Shown: positions 13,974-23,863, numbered from the stretch's first letter. The stretch is 43,224 nucleotides of DNA from an uncultured Eubacteriales bacterium (GCA_902776725.1 CACYQX010000011.1:1-43224), one strand, 5' to 3'. A program made the numbers and translations. Notes: a model not told the origin generated them from the letters alone.

Positions 13974-15698
13974 TTAATAGTGCCTCACTCCCGGATGCTT
14001 TCTGTCGAGCTCGTCCTCTCTCTCCTCATCCACTATCCACCTGTCGGCAAAATGCTCTGTGACGGCAGTTCCGAGGTTTATCGTGGCCTTTTCGAGTTCC
14101 TGAACGATATTCTTAATCTGAACGAGTTGTTCCTCTGAAATATCCTTGCCCATAGCAAGATTTGCATTGTATAGGATCTGCTCGATATCCGAATGCACGT
14201 TGGAAATCTTATTCCTTACCTGCTGGATTTCCTCGTAGAGAGCACCCTCTTCCTTCGCCTCTGCGTAGTTAACCAGAGTAGCCGTCTCCATATCAAGCTC
14301 AAACTCCGAATTTCCCAGAACCACGACAGGTTCATATCCGAGTTTCTCTTTTACGAGTTTGGCAAAGTCAACCTTGCTCTCTTCTTCACCGTGGACGAGG
14401 AAGACCTGCTTGGGCTGGTTTTCAAACGACGCTATCCAAGCAAAGAGTCCGTTCTGATCAGCATGTCCCGAAAAGCCTTCCAAATTGTGAATTTCGGCAT
14501 TTACCGCTATGTCCTCGCCAAATAGACTTACGCTCTCCACGCCTTCGATAATGGCTCTTCCGAGTGTGCCTTCTGCCTGATATCCAACAAAGACTATACT
14601 GTTCTTCTTATCCCAAAGATTATGCTTCAGATGATGCCTGATTCGTCCGGCTTCGCACATTCCGCTTGCGGAGATTATTACCTTTGGTGTCGGATCCATA
14701 TTGAGCGCCTGCGACTCCTCGCTGCTCCTCGTAAACTCAAGGTTCGGGAAATCGAGAGGATTGTCGCCATTCAATATATACTCCTTGGTTTCATCATCGA
14801 ATACCTGTGCATTCTTCTCGAATATCTCCGTGGCATTTGTGGCCATCGGACTGTCTATATATACTTTGATTTTTTCCAGCTCTTCTCTGTACTTTTCGCT
14901 CTCGTTATAGAAGCGGTTGAATTCAAAGATAAGTTCCTGAGTTCTTCCTACGGCAAAGGATGGGATTATTACGTTTCCTCCGCGCTTTGTAGTATTTATA
15001 ACGATATCGAGAAGATCCTGGATGCTCGCCTCGTTTGCCGGATGCAGACGATTTCCGTATGTGCTCTCCATGATTACATAGTCGGCATGCTTGATCATGG
15101 TCGGATCCTTCAGAATCGGTCTTCCCTGAACACCAAGGTCGCCCGAGAAAACGAGTTTCGATTCGTTTCCATCCTCGGTAACCCAAAGCTCAACGATTGC
15201 CGATCCCAAGATATGACCCGCATCGCTGAACACGATCTTCATATTGTCGTTGATATCGATCTGCTGGTCGTATCTTACGGGCTCCACATACTGCAGGGTG
15301 TCAACCGCGTCTTCATATGTATAGAGCGGCTCAAGCATCTCGCGTCCCGCACGCTCACCCTTTCTGTTTTGCCACTCAACTTCCTTCTCGTGAATATATC
15401 CGCTGTCCTTTAGCATAATATCAAGGAGATCGGCCGTCGCATCCGTACAGTAAATTTTCCCCGTGAATCCGCGCTTAACGAGAAGCGGAAGTCTGCCGCA
15501 GTGGTCTATATGAGCATGCGAAAGAACCACACATTCTATCTCCGCAGGATTAAACGGAAATTCTTCATAGTTTAGAGCTTCCTGCGCCTTTCCTCCCTGG
15601 AACTGACCGCAGTCCAGAAGTATCTGATGCTCTCCCGATGTCAGGTGATGGCACGATCCCGTAACTCCGCTTGAAGCGCCCGCAAATTGTATTTTCAT
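13974..15698 (-). CDS. MBL-fold beta-CASP ribonuclease family protein
   Basis: The 574-residue protein has the metallo-beta-lactamase motif HAHIDH (His61, His63, Asp65, His66), AGHILGSA, SGDLG, the beta-CASP signature SASGMCEAGRIRHHL and the RMMBL domain motifs SGHADQ and VHGEEES. These are the marks of zinc-dependent RNA-processing nucleases (CPSF73/YsgA-type). A C-terminal helical extension of about 100 residues (from the NYAEAKEEGALYEEI region) is added beyond the core and may mediate oligomerisation. AAGGAGA precedes ATG. It lies 15 bases downstream of glpP. RNA endo- or exonuclease activity is inferred from family. Confidence 0.9.
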   Translation of the reverse strand: MKIQFAGASSGVTGSCHHLTSGEHQILLDCGQFQGGKAQEALNYEEFPFNPAEIECVVLSHAHIDHCGRLPLLVKRGFTGKIYCTDATADLLDIMLKDSGYIHEKEVEWQNRKGERAGREMLEPLYTYEDAVDTLQYVEPVRYDQQIDINDNMKIVFSDAGHILGSAIVELWVTEDGNESKLVFSGDLGVQGRPILKDPTMIKHADYVIMESTYGNRLHPANEASIQDLLDIVINTTKRGGNVIIPSFAVGRTQELIFEFNRFYNESEKYREELEKIKVYIDSPMATNATEIFEKNAQVFDDETKEYILNGDNPLDFPNLEFTRSSEESQALNMDPTPKVIISASGMCEAGRIRHHLKHNLWDKKNSIVFVGYQAEGTLGRAIIEGVESVSLFGEDIAVNAEIHNLEGFSGHADQNGLFAWIASFENQPKQVFLVHGEEESKVDFAKLVKEKLGYEPVVVLGNSEFELDMETATLVNYAEAKEEGALYEEIQQVRNKISNVHSDIEQILYNANLAMGKDISEEQLVQIKNIVQELEKATINLGTAVTEHFADRWIVDEEREDELDRKHPGVRHY

Positions 15699-15713
15699 AA
15701 TCTTATCTCCTTA

Positions 15714-16271
15714 CTAGATTTCCAAATCCCAAAGTCCAAACTCGCCCGTCGAAACTATATCCGCTCCGGCTTCGAGTGCGGCCCTTACCTCTTCTTCCGT
15801 TTCTATTATTCCTCCTGCGATAATCGGCGTATCCGTTATCGAGGCAAACTCTCTTATTTTCTTTGTTACTATTCCCGGCATAAGTTCGATGATATCCGGC
15901 TTTGATAGCTTTATCGATTCCGCAGATGTTCCCAGTGAATGCGAGTCCACAAGGAAGAATCGCTGAACCGTCACGAGGTCGAACTCTTTTGCCATTCTGA
16001 CGATATTGGTTCTCGTGGTAAGTATCCCGTCCACTCCCTGCCTCGCGAGAAAGTCGACTCCGGCCCTATCCTTTCCAATACCTTCGGCAAAGTCCATATG
16101 CACGAGCGCCTTCTTTCCGGCATCGTGCACGGCTTTTACTCTGTCTCCGACGTTTATAATATTTGAGTATAATAAAAAAATAACATCAACCCGGCTCTTT
16201 AGCGCTGTGCTAAAATCATCTTCCGTTCTAATGGCTGCGGCTATTTTTTTGGCGGTATATTCTTCTATCAT
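15714..16271 (-). CDS. GlpP-family glycerol-3-phosphate-responsive antiterminator
   Basis: GlpP proteins bind mRNA leaders of glycerol genes and prevent termination when glycerol-3-phosphate is present. The TIM-barrel-like sequence shows the family segments: a variable N-terminus, SRVDVIFLLYSNI, ALVHMDFAEGIGKDRAGVDFL, GVDGILTTR, DIIELMPGI and a C-terminal phosphate-binding part TPIIAGGIIE...ADIVSTGEFGLWDL. Start ATG at 16271 (185 residues) is preferred; a GTG at 16280 is an alternative, with AGGAG only two bases before it. No glpF, glpK or glpD is nearby, so its target is elsewhere, or it has another role with the adjacent RNase gene. Confidence 0.85.
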   Translation of the reverse strand: MIEEYTAKKIAAAIRTEDDFSTALKSRVDVIFLLYSNIINVGDRVKAVHDAGKKALVHMDFAEGIGKDRAGVDFLARQGVDGILTTRTNIVRMAKEFDLVTVQRFFLVDSHSLGTSAESIKLSKPDIIELMPGIVTKKIREFASITDTPIIAGGIIETEEEVRAALEAGADIVSTGEFGLWDLEI

Positions 16272-16325
16272 TTTCTCCACTTCTCCTAATGTTCCAACTA
16301 TACCTTATGCACTTTTATTAAATTT

Positions 16326-16994
16326 TTATTTGCTCTTGAACATTCCTTTTTCTCTAGTCATTCCAAGATGCAGATACAAGAACAAAACTATCAATATGAT
16401 TGCAAACACCGATGAGAATACCAGATAGACATTTTCCATCGGACTTCCAAGAATCAGTTTAAGCGACGCTTCGTCGTTTAGTGTGACTCCTATAAAACGT
16501 TCATATAGGCTTGCTCTAAAACCTTGGCTCCTCACGAGTATTATCTTAACGATAAGGGCAACAACCGTTGCGACCGCAGCAAGAATGCCGCTAGTCCTAA
16601 GGTGTCGTTTCTCCCCTCTGACTGTAAGATAGATGTAAGAAGCAAGCACGGCAACAAGGGCGACACCGCCCCCGATTAGCGTCCACTGCATCACCTGCTT
16701 GGCACGCTTCATCGCAAGCACTTCCAGATTGTCAAAGACGGGATCCAAAAACTCCCCGTTCTGCTCGTATATCTGGAATTCTTCATCGCCAAATGAATTG
16801 AAATACCCTGTGATTTCTCCCGCCAGCTCCGAATTGTTCAAGCTGCTGTCAACCAGGTCCGATGCCTGAATGTCGTTGAAATAGTATCCGTATGTCGCCG
16901 ACACCCTAAGCATCGCGTTACCGCTCAAAATCAGAATTGCTATAGGGAGCAAAACGATCAGCAGGGCATATTTTGCCATGCCCTTTTTATTCAT
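16326..16994 (-). CDS. DUF1461/TIGR01906-like membrane protein
   Basis: The 222-residue protein has four predicted membrane segments (about 8-28, 103-123, 135-154, 190-212) with a roughly 70-residue extracytoplasmic loop after the first. Layout and the YGYYFND...ELAGEITGYFNSF loop resemble the DUF1461 family, which includes the lipoprotein acyl-transferring enzyme Lit. However, the two His residues I expect in Lit-type proteins are not apparent at the matching places (EVLAMKRAKQV; ERFIGVTLNDEAS), so catalysis of that kind is doubtful. The gene overlaps the end of hpt by eight bases. Confidence 0.6.
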   Translation of the reverse strand: MNKKGMAKYALLIVLLPIAILILSGNAMLRVSATYGYYFNDIQASDLVDSSLNNSELAGEITGYFNSFGDEEFQIYEQNGEFLDPVFDNLEVLAMKRAKQVMQWTLIGGGVALVAVLASYIYLTVRGEKRHLRTSGILAAVATVVALIVKIILVRSQGFRASLYERFIGVTLNDEASLKLILGSPMENVYLVFSSVFAIILIVLFLYLHLGMTREKGMFKSK

Positions 16995-17526
16995 TGTTCT
17001 CCAAATAACTTATATACGGAAGATTGCGATACTTCTGATCGTAATCAAGTCCGTAACCTATGACAAATAAATCGTCGACCGTAAATCCGATATAATCCGG
17101 TTTTAAATCAATCACGCGTCTTGCGGGTTTGTCGAGAAGCGTGCATATCTTTACGTCCTTCGGATTTCTTTCTTTTAAGTATTCCTTTAGGTAATTTAAA
17201 GTTGTTCCCGTGTCAACGATATCTTCAACTATTATAACATGCTTATTAAAGAGGTCCATATCGACGTCCTTTGTTATAGTAACGACGCCGCTCGTGCTTG
17301 TAGCCGAACCGTAACTGCTCGCCGAAACAAAATCAATTTTGACGTCGAGCGGAATTTCCTTCATGAGATCTGCCATCCAAACAACGGATCCCTTAAGGGT
17401 GCCGAGAAGTATTACTTCCTCGCCCTCGTAATCGCGGGCTATCTCTTCTCCGAGTTCTTCAGCCCTCTTTCTAATCTGTTCCTCGGTAAAGAGAATCTTT
17501 CCCATTGTTTCTCTATTCGCTATCAT
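16987..17526 (-). CDS. hpt: Hypoxanthine phosphoribosyltransferase
   Basis: Hpt converts hypoxanthine or guanine plus PRPP to IMP or GMP (purine salvage). Visible are the LLGTLKGSVVWMADL loop, the flexible SSYGS segment, the PRPP-binding motif VIIVEDIVDTGTT and the C-terminal DYIGFTVDDLFVIGYGLDYDQ-type purine pocket (split here into shorter parts in the real order). ATG at 17526 overlaps engB by 14 bases with GGGA eight bases upstream; ATG at 17505 (MGKILF) is an equally plausible start. 179 residues is normal. It follows engB and the clp/lon genes. Confidence 0.94.
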   Translation of the reverse strand: MIANRETMGKILFTEEQIRKRAEELGEEIARDYEGEEVILLGTLKGSVVWMADLMKEIPLDVKIDFVSASSYGSATSTSGVVTITKDVDMDLFNKHVIIVEDIVDTGTTLNYLKEYLKERNPKDVKICTLLDKPARRVIDLKPDYIGFTVDDLFVIGYGLDYDQKYRNLPYISYLENNE

Positions 17527-18109
17527 CGCTCAGTTCCCTCTCAATAATCGCTAGCAGCTCCTCGCCGCCCGTTCGTTTCATAGCCGATACTGGTATTATT
17601 ATATCATCAGAAGTGAGTTTTAGTTTCTTTTTAATTGCAGAAATGCTCTTTTGGCGCTCATTTCCCGAAACTTTATCGGCCTTAGTGGCGCAAATAACAC
17701 CGGAAAGCCCGTATTCACGAAGGAAATCATACATTTCCACGTCCTGCGCCGTCGGCTCATGCCTGATATCCACAAGCTGAACAACGCGCCTGAGACTCTC
17801 CCTCTTATCAAAGAAATCCGCCATCATCTTGTCCCAGTCCTTGGTGATTTCTCTGGAAACCTTGGCATAGCCGTAGCCCGGAAGATCTACAATCCTAAAA
17901 CTATCGTTTATGCGATAGAAATTGATTGTCCTTGTCTTTCCCGGACTTCCGCTGACCCTCGCGAGCGACTTCCTTCCCGTCAGATAATTGAGGAGCGACG
18001 ATTTACCCACGTTTGATCTTCCAACAAAGGCAATCTCAGGCAAGTCCATCGGCGGATATTGTGCGGGCTTTACCGCCACACATTCGAGTTCGGATTTTGT
18101 TATCCTCAT
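17513..18109 (-). CDS. engB: Ribosome-biogenesis GTPase YsxC/EngB
   Basis: EngB is a TrmE-Era-type GTPase needed for large-subunit assembly. The 198 residues show G1 GRSNVGKSS, G2 GKTRTINFY, G3 DLPGYGYAK, G4 ATKADK and G5 VSAMKRTG. The start overlaps the lon stop by four bases (ATGA), giving translational coupling, as is common for lon-ysxC in Firmicutes. Confidence 0.96.
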   Translation of the reverse strand: MRITKSELECVAVKPAQYPPMDLPEIAFVGRSNVGKSSLLNYLTGRKSLARVSGSPGKTRTINFYRINDSFRIVDLPGYGYAKVSREITKDWDKMMADFFDKRESLRRVVQLVDIRHEPTAQDVEMYDFLREYGLSGVICATKADKVSGNERQKSISAIKKKLKLTSDDIIIPVSAMKRTGGEELLAIIERELSDDSE

Positions 18110-20481
18110 TTCTTTCCTCCGGATTTCTTTGTGGTTTTCTTTTTCGGATGCTTTTTGTCGTCAAGGGCATGCCCAAGCGCTTCCTTGGCATATTCAAGCG
18201 GAACAAATTTAAGCTGCTTAAGAACTGATGCAGGTATCTCCTCTGTATCCTTCATATTCTCCTTTGGCAGAAGAATTGTTTTGATGCCGGCTCTATGCGC
18301 AGCAAGAACCTTTTCTTTGATTCCGCCAACCGGAAGAACTTTTCCGTGAAGAGTAATCTCTCCCGTCATAGCAACTTCCTTCTTCACGGGAACACCTGTA
18401 AGTGCCGACACTACAGCGGTGAACATCGTTACGCCTGCAGAAGGACCATCCTTTGGAACCGCACCCTCGGGAACGTGAATATGAAGATCCATATTCTTGC
18501 TGAATTCGGGATCGACTCCGATTTCTTCCGCGATAGATCTTATATATGTAATTCCTGCCCTTGCGGATTCCTGCATAACCTCGCCGAGGTTTCCCGTAAG
18601 TGAAAGCTTACCTGACCCCTGCACAAATGAGGCCTCAACCGAAAGCGTATCTCCGCCAACGGATGTCCACGCCATTCCGGTTACAACTCCAACCTCTGAA
18701 ACTCCTTTGATGGTATCGTAGTGATACTTTTTCTTGCCGAGGAATTTATCGAGGTTTCTCGGAGAAACCGTAAACGTCTTTTTATTCGATGTGACCGTAA
18801 GGAAGGCAGCCTTTCTGCAGATGCTTCCTATCTCGCGTTCCAGATTTCTTACGCCGGATTCTCTCGTATAATAATTGATGATATCGGAAAGTGCAGGTTC
18901 TGAAAGCTTTACGGCATCCTTCTTGAGACCGTGCTCCTTGATCTGCTTTGGAAGGAGATATTTCTCCGCAATCTGAATCTTTTCCTGCTCGGTGTATCCG
19001 CTTACTTCTATCACTTCCATTCGGTCGAGAAGCGGCCTCGGAATTGTATCAAGCGTATTTGCTGTCGTTATGAACAAGACCTTTGATAAATCAAATGGAA
19101 CCTCAAGGAAGTGATCCGTAAAGGTATTGTTCTGCTCTGGATCTAATACCTCCAGAAGTGCCGACGAAGGATCGCCCTTATAATCTGCTCCGATTTTATC
19201 TATTTCATCAAAGAGGAATACCGGGTTATTAACCCCCACTTCCTTGATGCCGTTTATAATTCTTCCCGGAATAGCTCCTATATATGTTCTTCTGTGACCT
19301 CTTATCTCAGCTTCGTCTCTTACTCCGCCGAGGGACATTCTGATAAACTTTCTTCCCGTCGATTCAGCAATAGACTTTGCGATTGAAGTCTTACCTGTTC
19401 CCGGAGGACCTACGAGGCAGAGAATCGGACCTTTGATAGTCTTGCAAAGATGAATTACCGCAAGATATTCAAGCACCCTTTCCTTTACCTTCTTGAGACC
19501 GTAGTGATCTCTCTCGAGAACCTTTGAGGCCTTATTCAGATTGGTATTAACCTTGCTCGCCGAATTCCAAGGAAGTTCAAGTATCGTTTCAACATAGGTG
19601 CGTATTACGGAGCTTTCCGCTGATGACGGCGCCATGCGGCTAAACCTCTTAATCTCTTTACGCACCTTCGTGTCGACGAGCTCGTCAAGTTTGAGTTCAT
19701 CGAGCTTTTCGAGCCACGCGTCGGCCTCAGCCTGCGCGTTCTCATCCTCCCCGAGTTCCTCCTGAATGACCCTCATCCTTTCCTTGAGGAAGTATTCTTT
19801 TTGATTGTTGTCTACGTTTTCCTTCACCTTCTGCGCGAGTTCCTTCTCAACCTCCGCAATTTCATTCTCCTCCGTAATCACGGAAATGAGGAGCTTAAGC
19901 CTTTCGCTGAAAGGAATAGCCTCAAGGATTTCCTGCTTTCTCTGTACGGAAATCGCAAGTTCCGAAGCCATCTTGTCGACAAGGGCAATTGGATCATCTT
20001 CTGCCAAAGTCTTGTCCACTATCTCGTCCGTAAGCTGCGGCGAAAGTGCCGCATGCTCGATAAAGAGATCCGTAAGCACTCTGAGGCCGGCCTTATCCTC
20101 TACAGAAAGACCGTCCTCTCCCAAATCATCATCTATTTGTTTGAGCGTGCATGACATAAAGTCGCCGCCTTCAAATCCTTCTTCAATCTCAGCGCGCGCA
20201 AGACCGGTAACCAAGACCCTTACGGCATCCCCGTTAATCTTGAGCATCTGGTTAACTCTTATTAGAGTTCCGACTTTATAGATATCGTCAAAGGTCGGGA
20301 TAAGTATGTTCTCGTCCATTTGCGAAGACACAAAAAGAATTCTCTCATCTGCCATAGCAGCCTCGAGCGCCTTGATCGATTTGTCTCTTCCGATATCAAA
20401 GTGAACAACCGTATTCGGGAAGATCGACACTCCCCTGAGCGGCACGCATGGATATATTGTTTTTACTTCTTTCTCTGACAT
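18106..20481 (-). CDS. lon: ATP-dependent protease La (LonA)
   Basis: Lon degrades damaged and regulatory proteins. The 791-residue protein has the LAN substrate-binding N-domain (about 8-205), a coiled coil, the AAA+ module with Walker A GPPGTGKT (358-365) and FDEIDK, and the protease domain with the Ser-Lys dyad Ser681 (PKDGPSAG) and Lys724 (GGIKEK). The last 15 residues are Lys-rich (KKHPKKKTTKKSGGKK region), unusual but not disruptive. GGAG stands before ATG at 20481. It lies between clpX and engB; a hairpin at 20501-20524 separates it from clpX. Confidence 0.97.
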   Translation of the reverse strand: MSEKEVKTIYPCVPLRGVSIFPNTVVHFDIGRDKSIKALEAAMADERILFVSSQMDENILIPTFDDIYKVGTLIRVNQMLKINGDAVRVLVTGLARAEIEEGFEGGDFMSCTLKQIDDDLGEDGLSVEDKAGLRVLTDLFIEHAALSPQLTDEIVDKTLAEDDPIALVDKMASELAISVQRKQEILEAIPFSERLKLLISVITEENEIAEVEKELAQKVKENVDNNQKEYFLKERMRVIQEELGEDENAQAEADAWLEKLDELKLDELVDTKVRKEIKRFSRMAPSSAESSVIRTYVETILELPWNSASKVNTNLNKASKVLERDHYGLKKVKERVLEYLAVIHLCKTIKGPILCLVGPPGTGKTSIAKSIAESTGRKFIRMSLGGVRDEAEIRGHRRTYIGAIPGRIINGIKEVGVNNPVFLFDEIDKIGADYKGDPSSALLEVLDPEQNNTFTDHFLEVPFDLSKVLFITTANTLDTIPRPLLDRMEVIEVSGYTEQEKIQIAEKYLLPKQIKEHGLKKDAVKLSEPALSDIINYYTRESGVRNLEREIGSICRKAAFLTVTSNKKTFTVSPRNLDKFLGKKKYHYDTIKGVSEVGVVTGMAWTSVGGDTLSVEASFVQGSGKLSLTGNLGEVMQESARAGITYIRSIAEEIGVDPEFSKNMDLHIHVPEGAVPKDGPSAGVTMFTAVVSALTGVPVKKEVAMTGEITLHGKVLPVGGIKEKVLAAHRAGIKTILLPKENMKDTEEIPASVLKQLKFVPLEYAKEALGHALDDKKHPKKKTTKKSGGKK

Positions 20482-20500
20482 ATTAATCTCCGTTTATATA

Positions 20501-20524
20501 AGTAGGCGACCTAAGCCGCCTACT
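20501..20524 (-). other. Hairpin between clpX and lon
   Basis: AGTAGGCG and CGCCTACT form a perfect 8-bp stem with an 8-base loop. There is no T-run, so it is more likely an mRNA processing or stability element than a terminator. Confidence 0.5.
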
Positions 20525-20529
20525 CTGTT

Positions 20530-21828
20530 TTAGGAAGCGTTTGCTTCCTTTTTCTTTCCATGAAGAATCAGTTGCGGCTTTACGCCGTCTTCAACCGTTT
20601 CCTTTGTTATGATGCATTTCTGTACATCGTTCCTCGAAGGAATCTCATACATGATATCGCTCATGATTTTCTCGAAGATGCTCCTTAAGCCTCTCGCTCC
20701 GGTCTTTCTCGTTATCGCCTTCCTGGCTATTGCGGAAATCGCATCGTCCGTTATCTCGAGCTCAACATCATCCATACCAAAGAGTTTCTGATACTGTTTT
20801 ACGAGCGCATTCTTCGGTTCTTTCATTATGCGAATAAGCGCATCTTCATCGAGTTCATCCAATGTCACTATAACCGGAAGTCTTCCGATGAGTTCCGGTA
20901 TGAGACCGTACTTCAGAATATCCTGTGGCTCGATAAAGGACAGTGCATTGTCCTTGTCGACCTTTACCGAGTCGTCGTCCGAATTGAATCCGATGACTTT
21001 TTCACCCATTCTTCTCTGGATGATGCTGTTCATTCCATCGAAGGCACCTCCGCAGATAAAAAGCACATTGGTCGTATCAAACTGAAGGAATTCCTGATGC
21101 GGATGCTTTCTTCCTCCCTGTGGCGGAACATTTGCAACTGTCCCCTCGAGTATCTTGAGGAGTGCCTGCTGTACGCCCTCGCCGCTTACATCTCTCGTAA
21201 TAGAAGGATTCTCTGATTTTCTTGCAATCTTGTCTATCTCATCGACATAGATGATTCCGCGCTCTGCCTTTTCGATGTCGTAGTCCGCAGCCTGAACGAG
21301 TCTCAAGAGAATATTCTCAACGTCCTCACCGACATATCCTGCTTCCGTAAGCGTGGTCGCATCGGCAATAGCAAAGGGAACATCCAAAATCTTTGCAAGA
21401 GATTGAGCTATGAGCGTCTTTCCGCATCCCGTTGGACCTATCATTACGATATTGCTCTTCTGGAGTTCTACATCATCGGTTCCGCCGAGGTTATTTATTC
21501 TCTTATAGTGATTGTAAACAGCAACAGAAAGAGCCTTCTTTGCCTCGTCCTGCCCGATTACGTATTCCGAAAGGAAGTCATAGATTTCCTTTGGCTTTGG
21601 AAGTCTGTACTTACCGCTTGCCGGACCCGCCTTATATGCGTACTCCTCCGAAGAAACCTGCGGAACATCATACATGTCCGGTGAAATTTTGTATCCGAGG
21701 AGGTCGTTGCACATATCTATGCAGTTATTGCAAATATAGACATCTGGACCCGCTATAAGTCTTTTGACTTGGTCCTGAGTCTTTCCGCAAAACGTGCAAG
21801 CTATTCTTTCTCCGTTTTTATTTGCCAT
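20530..21828 (-). CDS. clpX: ClpX, ATPase subunit of the Clp protease
   Basis: ClpX unfolds substrates and feeds them to ClpP. The 432 residues include the N-terminal zinc domain (Cys11, Cys14, Cys33, Cys36), Walker A GPTGCGKT (131-138), pore loop GYVGED, Walker B VDEIDKI, the RKH loop (QGGRKHPHQ), and a sensor-2 region [12 protein letters not shown]. The ATG overlaps the clpP stop by one base (TAATG) and AGGAGA precedes it, so clpP and clpX are coupled. Confidence 0.97.
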   Translation of the reverse strand: MANKNGERIACTFCGKTQDQVKRLIAGPDVYICNNCIDMCNDLLGYKISPDMYDVPQVSSEEYAYKAGPASGKYRLPKPKEIYDFLSEYVIGQDEAKKALSVAVYNHYKRINNLGGTDDVELQKSNIVMIGPTGCGKTLIAQSLAKILDVPFAIADATTLTEAGYVGEDVENILLRLVQAADYDIEKAERGIIYVDEIDKIARKSENPSITRDVSGEGVQQALLKILEGTVANVPPQGGRKHPHQEFLQFDTTNVLFICGGAFDGMNSIIQRRMGEKVIGFNSDDDSVKVDKDNALSFIEPQDILKYGLIPELIGRLPVIVTLDELDEDALIRIMKEPKNALVKQYQKLFGMDDVELEITDDAISAIARKAITRKTGARGLRSIFEKIMSDIMYEIPSRNDVQKCIITKETVEDGVKPQLILHGKKKEANAS

Positions 21829-22406
21829 TAATCTCTCCTGATAACTTCATCGATAAGTCCATACTCTACAGCATCTTCCGCTGTCATGAAGTTATCCCTT
21901 TCCGTATCTTTTTCTATTACACTAAGTTTCTTTCCCGTTGTTTCACTCAATATCTTATTGAGTTTCGCCTTGGTCTTCTTGAGCCATTCGGCGTGAATCA
22001 CAACATCGCTCGCCTGTCCGTGAGCGCCGCCGAGAGGTTGATGAATCATAACCTCGGCATTTGGAAGCGCGTAGCGCTTTCCCTTTGTTCCCGCGGACAG
22101 AAGAAGTGCCCCCATGCTCGCAGCCATTCCCACACAGATTGTGGATACGTCTGCCTTGATATAGTTCATGGTGTCGTAAATGGCCATTCCGGCAGTAACC
22201 GAACCGCCCGGGCTATTGATATAGATGTTTATATCCTTCTCGCTATCCTCGGCATCGAGGAACAAAAGCTGCGCAACAACAAGGCTCGCCACGTTCTCAT
22301 CTATCTCGGAACCGATAAATATAATGCGGTCCTTTAGAAGTCTGGAATATATGTCGTACGATCTCTCGCCGCGACTTGTCTGCTCAATTACATATGGTAT
22401 AAGCAT
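21828..22406 (-). CDS. clpP: ClpP, proteolytic subunit of the Clp protease
   Basis: ClpP is the barrel serine protease partner of ClpX. The catalytic triad is Ser97 (GMAASMGA), His122 (MIHQPLGG) and Asp171. The N-terminus [20 protein letters not shown] is the usual one minus one residue; the propeptide is short. 192 residues is normal. It lies between tig and clpX in one unit. Confidence 0.97.
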   Translation of the reverse strand: MLIPYVIEQTSRGERSYDIYSRLLKDRIIFIGSEIDENVASLVVAQLLFLDAEDSEKDINIYINSPGGSVTAGMAIYDTMNYIKADVSTICVGMAASMGALLLSAGTKGKRYALPNAEVMIHQPLGGAHGQASDVVIHAEWLKKTKAKLNKILSETTGKKLSVIEKDTERDNFMTAEDAVEYGLIDEVIRRD

Positions 22407-22452
22407 GCGTCTTCCTTCTCTTTCTTGTATTACCTCGGTTTATTCTCTCAGT

Positions 22453-23781
22453 TTACTTTTCGTCTTTTTCTTCTTTTTTCTTGACCTTCTTCACCTTTGC
22501 GTTGTCGTAGAGATAATCTATCGTCTTGGTGATTATGATATCCTTCTTGAAGTTCTCGAGTTCACTTCCGAGGAGGTTCTTCATCTCTTCTACGTCGTAT
22601 TTCTTTTCCGCTGAGGAATACATCTCTGCCATGCGAGCGAGTTCCTTGTCGAGATCTTCGTCGGTAACCTCAAGATTCTCCTGCTCCGCTATCGAACGAA
22701 GAAGAATTCTGCTTGCAACACGCTTCTCGATTTCGGGCTTCATCTCGTTGATCATATCCTCGATGCTTGCGCCGGTATACTGCAGGAACTGCTGGAGAGT
22801 AATTCCCTGATATCTCATCTGCTGATCTCTCTCGGAGAGCGCTCTGTTTAGTTCATCTCCTACCATTGCTGCAGGCGGATCAAATTTGTTATTCTCGTAA
22901 ATCTTGTCCACAAGATCGTCTTTGGCATCGTTAACCACCTGCATCTCCATCATCTCGAGAATCTTGGATCTGATGTCAGACTTCATTTCCTCGAGTGTGT
23001 CGAATTCGCTTACGTCCTTTGCAAATTCATCGTCGAGCTCAGGAAGCTGCTCTTCTCTGATTTCGTGAACCTTGCAGTGGAATACCGCTTCTTTTCCCGC
23101 GAGATTCTCGGCGTGATATTCCTCAGGGAAAGTAACCTTAACGTCGACATCGTCTCCCGGCTTTGCTCCCACGAGCTGATCTTCAAATCCCGGTATGAAC
23201 TGACCGGAACCGAGTTTCAGAGTCTGGTTCTCCGCTGTTCCTCCCTGGAACTGCTCTTCTCCTACAAAGCCAGCATAGTCAAGCGTTAGTGTATCTCCGT
23301 TCTTTGCTTCTCTTTCTACCGGAACCGAACGAGCAACCTTCTTCTGCTCCATCTCGAGTCTTCTCGTAACCGCAGCTTCGTCAACCTCCGCTATGGTCTG
23401 CTCGACAGTCAGGTTCTTATAATCCTTAACCTCGACCTTTGGATATACGTCAACTGTGATGTTAACTACAAGTGGTTCACCCTTCTTGACTTCGCCCGTA
23501 TCAACCTTCGGATAATCTATTACCTCGAGCTTGAGTTCGTCGATTGCTTCCGGGTAACCCTTTCCCAAAAGTTCATTTATTGCATCCTCAAAGAAAACTC
23601 CCTCACCATAGTGCTTTTCGATAATGCTTCTTGGGGCTTTACCCTTTCTGAATCCGTCAATGTTGAATTTATTCTTGTTGGCCTGATAAGCCTTTACCAC
23701 TGCGGATTCAAATTCTTCGGCAGTGTATTCCATGGTGAATTTTGCTACATTGTTTTCCTTGGAAATAAAAGTTGTCTTCAT
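22453..23781 (-). CDS. tig: Trigger factor
   Basis: Trigger factor is the ribosome-bound chaperone and prolyl isomerase. The 442-residue protein has the ribosome-binding domain with the signature GFRKGKAPRSIIEKHYG, a central FKBP domain (about 155-245, GDTLTLDYAGFVGEEQFQGG split into shorter matches) and a helical C-terminal chaperone domain with a Lys-rich tail. ATG at 23781 is chosen because AGGAGG stands nine bases upstream and MKTTFISKENNVAKF fits the family; a 51-codon in-frame extension upstream is promoter and leader sequence. It heads the tig-clpP-clpX-lon-engB series. Confidence 0.96.
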   Translation of the reverse strand: MKTTFISKENNVAKFTMEYTAEEFESAVVKAYQANKNKFNIDGFRKGKAPRSIIEKHYGEGVFFEDAINELLGKGYPEAIDELKLEVIDYPKVDTGEVKKGEPLVVNITVDVYPKVEVKDYKNLTVEQTIAEVDEAAVTRRLEMEQKKVARSVPVEREAKNGDTLTLDYAGFVGEEQFQGGTAENQTLKLGSGQFIPGFEDQLVGAKPGDDVDVKVTFPEEYHAENLAGKEAVFHCKVHEIREEQLPELDDEFAKDVSEFDTLEEMKSDIRSKILEMMEMQVVNDAKDDLVDKIYENNKFDPPAAMVGDELNRALSERDQQMRYQGITLQQFLQYTGASIEDMINEMKPEIEKRVASRILLRSIAEQENLEVTDEDLDKELARMAEMYSSAEKKYDVEEMKNLLGSELENFKKDIIITKTIDYLYDNAKVKKVKKKEEKDEK

Positions 23782-23804
23782 TATAATTATCCTCCTGAAA
23801 TCCT

Positions 23805-23823
23805 GTGGGACATATATACCCAC
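23805..23823. other. Inverted repeat in the tig leader
   Basis: GTGGG-N9-CCCAC in the 5' leader between the promoter and the ribosome site. It could be a small hairpin or an operator. It does not match the CtsR or CIRCE consensus. Confidence 0.35.
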
Positions 23824-23834
23824 ACTGAGTAGTA

Positions 23835-23863
23835 ATTCTATCATTTTTCGACAAAAAAGTAAA
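23835..23863 (-). promoter_or_regulatory. Promoter of the tig-clpPX-lon series
   Basis: TTTACT (23863-23858), 17-base spacer ending TGA, TAGAAT (23840-23835) on the minus strand, an extended -10 promoter about 54 bases upstream of the tig ATG. Confidence 0.6.
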
